Source: DATAUD01 sp035511075
GTDB taxonomy: Bacteria > Verrucomicrobiota > Verrucomicrobiia > Limisphaerales > Palsa-1400
Length of the DNA: 64,000 nucleotides
Assembly (NCBI GenBank): GCA_035511075.1
Contig: DATKFW010000064.1
Location: forward strand, 1-64,000
Direction of reading: 5' to 3'
Shown here: positions 60,143-64,000 of the stretch, in pieces
Numbering within the stretch: position 1 is the first letter of the stretch
Layout of the letters: every line of letters begins with the position of its first letter
Translations under genes and position numbers: made by a program
The notes under the pieces: generated by a model
Database searches by the model: none
What the model was told of the DNA's origin: nothing
Seen by the model: the letters and a program-made list of their open reading frames with translations, nothing else

Positions 60143-61108
60143 CTAAAACGCGCCGGCGCCGTCCGGCCGGCGGCATCGAAAAAGCGTCGGGCGCGTGTCG
60201 CCGGGATGATGCTTGCGGCTCAGTCCATTGTTGTCCGTGCAGAGCCAGAAATAATCCTTGTCCACCGCCAGTCCTTCCATCACGCCGGTGACCAGCGGAA
60301 CGACCTTGTAGTAAGCCACGTCAGGGTCATTTTCCATTTCCGCAAAGTCATATTCCGCCAGGACCAGATGCGTGGCTGGATTGATTTTCAAAATCACATG
60401 GTCTTCGCGCATCAGTGCGTAAAGCGCGCCGTCGAACCAGCATAAATCCGAATAATGCGCGTCGTACCAGATGCTGTGGCTGGCCGGCGCCACAAAATCA
60501 TCCTTCACCTTGAGCGTGTTGAGATCGACGGCGATGAGCCGCCCTCTTTTCCTTTCATTGGCCACGTAGAGCGTCGGGCCGTTTATCGCGATTCCTTCCC
60601 AGGCCGCGTTTCGGTCCCTGGAAAAATACCGTTTCACCGGCGTCCAATCGATGTCCAGCCGTACCACGGTCCTGGTTTTCGGGTCCCAGCGCAGGATCCA
60701 TCGGTTGGCCTCTTCGCAAAGGTAGACGCGCCCCTGCGCGTCTTCCGTCACGCCCTCGCAATCGTAGCGTCCGTATTTTTCCGCGGCAAACGGCGCCAAC
60801 TGCTCCGGGGAGAAGCAGTCCGGGATTTGCGCCAGGTCCACGGAATCATCGCTTCCCGTGAAAACGATTTTGTACACGCCGATACTTTGGTCACTTTCGG
60901 TCAGGAGCGCGCCCGATTTTTCGAGGAACAATCCCGAGGCGTCGAAGCGTTGATTTTGAGGCAGGTTCATCTGCCAGACATGGTCCGCGCGGAGAGTGTA
61001 ATGCTTGTAGCCCGGGTCATTCTGCGTCAACGGCCGCGAAAAGCACCCGGCGATCAACGCCGAGAGCAACGCTCCAAGGACCAGTTTCGCCCATCCGATC
61101 ATTCGCAC
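60143..61108 (-). CDS. Lipoprotein with predicted propeller (SdiA-regulated/esterase-like phytase type)
   Basis: A 321-residue lipoprotein; the lipobox L-I-A-G-C ends the signal. Beta-rich repeats: 'DASGLFLEKSGALLTESDQS', 'DCEGVTEDAQGRVYLCEEANRWILRWDP', 'AWEGIAINGPTLYVANERKRG' and 'VMEGLAVDKDYFWLCTDNNG'. The E-G-x-x-x motif recurs in esterase-like phytase/SdiA-regulated proteins. No catalytic function is established. A second ATG at 61102 is possible. The gene is 38 nt upstream of the HAD-Nudix gene, so they may form an operon with folB. Confidence 0.75.
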   Translation of the reverse strand: MRMIGWAKLVLGALLSALIAGCFSRPLTQNDPGYKHYTLRADHVWQMNLPQNQRFDASGLFLEKSGALLTESDQSIGVYKIVFTGSDDSVDLAQIPDCFSPEQLAPFAAEKYGRYDCEGVTEDAQGRVYLCEEANRWILRWDPKTRTVVRLDIDWTPVKRYFSRDRNAAWEGIAINGPTLYVANERKRGRLIAVDLNTLKVKDDFVAPASHSIWYDAHYSDLCWFDGALYALMREDHVILKINPATHLVLAEYDFAEMENDPDVAYYKVVPLVTGVMEGLAVDKDYFWLCTDNNGLSRKHHPGDTRPTLFRCRRPDGAGAF

Positions 61109-61190
61109 ATTGGACTGCCGCCGGGGTCCGCCGACTCAAAAGAAAATCAAAACTTTAAACTTGTCACGCCAGACCCTAAGCTTCTCCCGG

Positions 61191-62276
61191 ATGGGCAATT
61201 CATTTGGAAAGCTGTTTCGCATCACCACCTGGGGGGAATCTCACGGGGGCGGTGTCGGTGTTGTCATTGACGGTTGCCCGCCGCGACTTCCGCTGACCGA
61301 AGCCGACATCCAGCCCGATCTGGACCGGCGACGCCCGGGCCAGTCCTCCATCGTCACGCCTCGCCAGGAGGCCGACCGGGTGCAAATCCTTTCCGGCACC
61401 TTCGAGGGCAGGACGATCGGCACGCCTATTTCCATGCTTGTCAAGAATGAAGACGCCCGCCCAGCCGCCTACGCCGAAATGGCGTCCAAATTCCGCCCGT
61501 CCCATGCCGACTACACTTACCAGGCAAAATTCGGCATCCGCAACTGGCAGGGCGGCGGTCGCACCAGCGCGCGCGAAACCATCGGGCGCGTTGCCGCCGG
61601 CGCCGTGGCGAAAAAAATTCTGCGCGAACAATTCGGCGTGGCCGTCCTGGCTTATGTGAAGCAAGTGCAGCGCGTCACGGCACGGGTGGATTTCGGCGCC
61701 GTCACGTTCAAGGAAATTGAAAGCAGCATCGTCCGCTGTCCGGACCCGGAGGCCGCCCAAAAAATGATCCGTCTCATCGAAAAAGTGCGGCGCGCCGGCG
61801 ATAGCGTCGGCGGAATCATTGAATGCGTGGCGCGCGGCGTTCCTCCGGGGTGGGGCGAACCGGTCTTTGACCGCCTGGAAGCCGATTTGGGCAAGGCGAT
61901 GTTAAGTTTGCCCGCCTCGAAGGCCTTTGAAATCGGGTCCGGGTTTGGCGGCATTTTGCTCACGGGCTTGCAGCACAACGACGCCTTCCGGATGCGCGGC
62001 GGCAAAGTGCGCACTGTCACCAATAATTCCGGTGGCGTCCAGGGCGGCATTTCCAACGGCGAGCCCATTTTCTTCCGCGTCGCTTTCAAGCCGGTGGCCA
62101 CCGTCATGCACGAACAGCAAACCGTGGACGTAAACTTGAAGAACACGACGCTCAAAGGCCGCGGCCGCCACGATCCATGCGTCCTGCCTCGCGCCGTGCC
62201 AATGGTCGAGGCGATGGCCGCCCTGGTGCTGGTCGATCACGCCCTGCGCCAGCGCGGGCAATGTGGAGGCGCTTGA
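61191..62276 (+). CDS. aroC: Chorismate synthase
   Basis: A 361-residue FMN-dependent enzyme converting EPSP to chorismate. 'GNSFGKLFRITTWGESHGGGVGVVIDGCPPRLPL', 'RQEADRVQILSGTFEGRTIGTPI', 'FRPSHADYTYQAKFGIRNWQGGGRTSARET' and 'GGVQGGISNGEPIFFRVAFKP' are all family signatures. The ATG at 61191 begins the signature; the frame is open further upstream. It overlaps the pseudouridine synthase gene by 16 nt. Confidence 0.96.
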   Translation: MGNSFGKLFRITTWGESHGGGVGVVIDGCPPRLPLTEADIQPDLDRRRPGQSSIVTPRQEADRVQILSGTFEGRTIGTPISMLVKNEDARPAAYAEMASKFRPSHADYTYQAKFGIRNWQGGGRTSARETIGRVAAGAVAKKILREQFGVAVLAYVKQVQRVTARVDFGAVTFKEIESSIVRCPDPEAAQKMIRLIEKVRRAGDSVGGIIECVARGVPPGWGEPVFDRLEADLGKAMLSLPASKAFEIGSGFGGILLTGLQHNDAFRMRGGKVRTVTNNSGGVQGGISNGEPIFFRVAFKPVATVMHEQQTVDVNLKNTTLKGRGRHDPCVLPRAVPMVEAMAALVLVDHALRQRGQCGGA

Positions 62277-62974
62277 AAACGGCCGATATCGAGCTTTTCG
62301 ATGGGACATTAGTGCCGATTCTGTATGAGGACCGGAGTGTCCTTGCCATCGATAAACCAGCCGGATGGCTGCTCGTGCCCGAAAGTTGGAAGAACACCAG
62401 CCGGAACTTGCAGCGCGAATTGATGATCTCGCTCGGAGCCGGCGAACATTGGGCGCAGTCGCGGAACCTAAAGTATATCCGTTTCGTTCACCGTCTTGAC
62501 GCCGAAACCAGCGGGGTGCTCCTGCTGGCCAAAAGCCCCGGCGCGCTAAGCGCCTTGAGCGGGCTTTTTGAGACCAGGCTCGTGCGCAAAAAGTATCTTG
62601 CGGTGGTGGACGGAATCCCGAAGGAAACCACCTGGGAATGCCGCTTGAAGATTTCCGAGGAATTCGGCGCGAAGGGGCAAATGCGCGTTGACGAGCGAAA
62701 CGGGAAGGAGGCTCAGACCGTCTTCCGTGTTTTGCAGCGCCGCGAGGGCAGGGCGCTGATCGAGGCCATGCCCGCGACCGGGCGGACGCACCAGATTCGC
62801 GTCCACCTCGCGGCTGCCGGACATCCCGTGCTGGGCGATTCGCTCTACGGCGGGCCTCGCGGGGATTTTGCGTTGCGGGCGGTGGAACTTTCCTACACGG
62901 ACCCGTTCCTAAAGCGCCCCGTCCGCGTGACCGCGCCCACGGACGAGTTTCTGCGCCGGTTTCACTTTTCTTAG
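62261..62974 (+). CDS. RluA-family pseudouridine synthase
   Basis: A 237-residue enzyme isomerising uridine in rRNA or tRNA. 'LYEDRSVLAIDKPAGWLLVP' and 'RFVHRLDAETSGVLLLAKS' (catalytic Asp in H-R-L-D) are the hallmarks, followed by 'TGRTHQIRVHLAAAGHPVLGDSLYGG'. There is no N-terminal S4 domain. Starts at ATG 62261 or TTG 62273 (GGAGG just upstream of the latter) are both possible. The target base is unknown. It overlaps aroC's end. Confidence 0.9.
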   Translation: MWRRLKTADIELFDGTLVPILYEDRSVLAIDKPAGWLLVPESWKNTSRNLQRELMISLGAGEHWAQSRNLKYIRFVHRLDAETSGVLLLAKSPGALSALSGLFETRLVRKKYLAVVDGIPKETTWECRLKISEEFGAKGQMRVDERNGKEAQTVFRVLQRREGRALIEAMPATGRTHQIRVHLAAAGHPVLGDSLYGGPRGDFALRAVELSYTDPFLKRPVRVTAPTDEFLRRFHFS

Positions 62975-63001
62975 GTGGCGAGCGAACCGATAATATCCTG
63001 G

Positions 63002-63976
63002 TTATAGCCAATCTTGCACAAGTTCCCGGTGCGGAAGATAGTCTTTGTTCCAACAGCTCAATACCGCGTCGCTATGATAATTAAACAACTGCGACAGTGT
63101 GAGACTCTCAACGTGGCCGTCGCAAAACAGAATATTCCTCCGGCTTCCGTCATGCCGCCTCCCTTCGGCAGCCAGTATCATCGGGTCGAGACCGGGCGGG
63201 TTCTGACCGGACCCGAAAAATAACAAGGCCGCGTCCACGAAGTTGAGGTAATTGTATCCTACTATCGGGTAGGGAGGATTGGATCCAAACGGCACGAAAT
63301 CAGCGTCGCCAATGGCGATCATGTGGCTTGGGCTGAGAACTTCATTGTCCTTGGTCGCCAGTAAATAACCTTCGGTTTGCCCGTCGACATCGCCACTCCC
63401 TCCCACGCCGAGGCTGTCGTTTGCGAAGTTAGTACCTCCGACCCCGATCCAGTTATATCCGTACGGCCCCCACGATTTATAGGCGTCGTTGTCGGGTAAG
63501 GCCCATACGGCAGCGCTGCCAACCGCCCGGGCATAGCTGGGGCATAGGTAGAGTTGACCAGCCGAATCTGCTCTGCCAAACAGCAGGTTGGTGGTCCACT
63601 TGGCTCCGACATACGGTTCCAATTGATCCGGCCAAAAAACGTATTCCGTAACAATCGGAAAACCGGCTTGACGAAAATATAAATATCGTGGAAAAGCCTC
63701 ATAATCCCCCGTGTAGCTCGCCAACGCGATGCCCATCTGTCTTAAATTGCTCTTGCATACCGCGCTGTCTCCCTGCTCCTTCGCCCGGCTCATGGCCGGC
63801 AACAGCAACGCAGCCAGGATGGCGATGACGGCGATGACCACCAGAACCTCAACCAGCGTGAAGGCGCTTCTCGCGTACGATCTTGCAGAACCATCAAGGT
63901 CGTGACCTGAACAGCCACACTGGTCGAACACACCCACAAATCCCAGAGTAATTCTTTCCTTCTGGCAACCAAGCAT
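63002..63976 (-). CDS. Pseudopilin with C-terminal H-X9-DG motif
   Basis: A 324-residue protein. A prepilin-type N-terminal segment 'AFTLVEVLVVIAVIAILAALLLPAMSRAKEQ' follows a long basic leader of about 36 residues, longer than usual. The C-terminal signature 'RRHDGSRRNILFCDGHVESL' is the H-X9-DG motif of PVC pseudopilins, with the middle mixed alpha/beta. It is probably exported by a type II-like system. The ATG at 63976 has AGGAA 7 nt upstream. A later start closer to the prepilin segment cannot be excluded. Confidence 0.87.
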   Translation of the reverse strand: MLGCQKERITLGFVGVFDQCGCSGHDLDGSARSYARSAFTLVEVLVVIAVIAILAALLLPAMSRAKEQGDSAVCKSNLRQMGIALASYTGDYEAFPRYLYFRQAGFPIVTEYVFWPDQLEPYVGAKWTTNLLFGRADSAGQLYLCPSYARAVGSAAVWALPDNDAYKSWGPYGYNWIGVGGTNFANDSLGVGGSGDVDGQTEGYLLATKDNEVLSPSHMIAIGDADFVPFGSNPPYPIVGYNYLNFVDAALLFFGSGQNPPGLDPMILAAEGRRHDGSRRNILFCDGHVESLTLSQLFNYHSDAVLSCWNKDYLPHRELVQDWL

Positions 63977-64000
63977 TATGTGATTCCTGATCCCGCTCTT

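Noticed and set aside
61902..63053. Minus-strand frame of 383 codons
   Set aside because: It is antisense to aroC and the pseudouridine synthase, both unmistakable; Arg/Ala/Pro-rich shadow.
1..64000. CRISPR arrays, insertion sequences, prophage or toxin-antitoxin genes
   Set aside because: No regularly spaced repeats, transposase, integrase, capsid or small toxin motifs were seen in the reading frames.

Overview
This window is a stretch of ordinary bacterial chromosome, estimated by eye at 55-60% G+C. It is most likely from the phylum Verrucomicrobiota, in the Pedosphaera/Limisphaerales neighbourhood. That placement is inferred from family content: a Gloeobacter/Verrucomicrobia-type 'GTVF' repeat protein, two type II/IV-like pseudopilins (one with the C-terminal H-X9-DG signature), DUF6807/PmoA and Tat-exported Gfo/Idh/MocA proteins, a short PVC-type 'FRPF' protein, and a DUF4175-like/prenyltransferase-like operon of the kind seen in planctomycetes and verrucomicrobia. 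LpxI implies a Gram-negative lipid A pathway. Start codons are often GTG or TTG, Shine-Dalgarno motifs are often weak, and 4-nt ATGA/GTGA overlaps are very common. I see no phage, insertion sequence, CRISPR array or conjugative element.

Layout. 1-2.5 kb: pseudopilin, DUF4252-like pair, tRNA-Leu(CAA). 2.6-9.2 kb: DUF6807 protein, Gfo/Idh/MocA oxidoreductase, an ABC ATPase coupled to a 49-residue membrane protein, L,D-transpeptidase, APC permease, BtuF-like protein. 9.3-13 kb: divergent membrane pyrophosphatase facing away from nadA. 13-23.4 kb: a long same-strand run of three tandem paralogous ABC-2-type permeases, lpxI, ybjQ, yebC and a two-enzyme GH2-GH18 glycosidase. 23.5-26.6 kb: the classic rpmH-rnpA-yidD-yidC-jag block, here without dnaA. 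26.7-28.8 kb: rnhC and mutY back to back.

28.7-32.9 kb (minus strand): prs-rplY-pth-rpsF-ssb-rplI, a ribosome/replication operon in which bL25, bL9 and SSB carry long low-complexity tails. 33-34.8 kb: a recent tandem duplication of a secreted-protein gene that carried along a fossil of the neighbouring rhomboid 3' end. 34.9-39.1 kb (minus strand): HIT, phoH, ybeY, DUF502, recO, rhomboid. 39.5-42.7 kb: 2-oxoacid dehydrogenase E1alpha-E1beta-E2 without E3. 42.7-44.1 kb: GTVF-repeat secreted protein.

44.4-51.3 kb (minus strand): four mutually overlapping genes. They encode a 1030-residue DUF4175-like membrane/coiled-coil protein, a secreted alpha/alpha-toroid protein and two paralogous secreted jelly-roll/small-barrel proteins. 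This is the best candidate here for an undescribed system. 51.7-54.3 kb: DUF2007-type membrane protein flanked by dispersed palindromic repeats, then a Tat-exported beta-lactamase-fold hydrolase. 54.5-57.4 kb: tyrA-aroA-cmk. 57.4-64 kb: PQQ-type propeller, folB, HAD-Nudix fusion, lipoprotein, aroC, an RluA-type pseudouridine synthase and an H-X9-DG pseudopilin.

Functionally the window mixes housekeeping (translation, membrane insertion, RNA and DNA repair, shikimate, NAD and PRPP biosynthesis) with secreted, polymer-degrading and cell-surface proteins of unknown role. All family assignments were made by reading the translated sequences; no database search was run.
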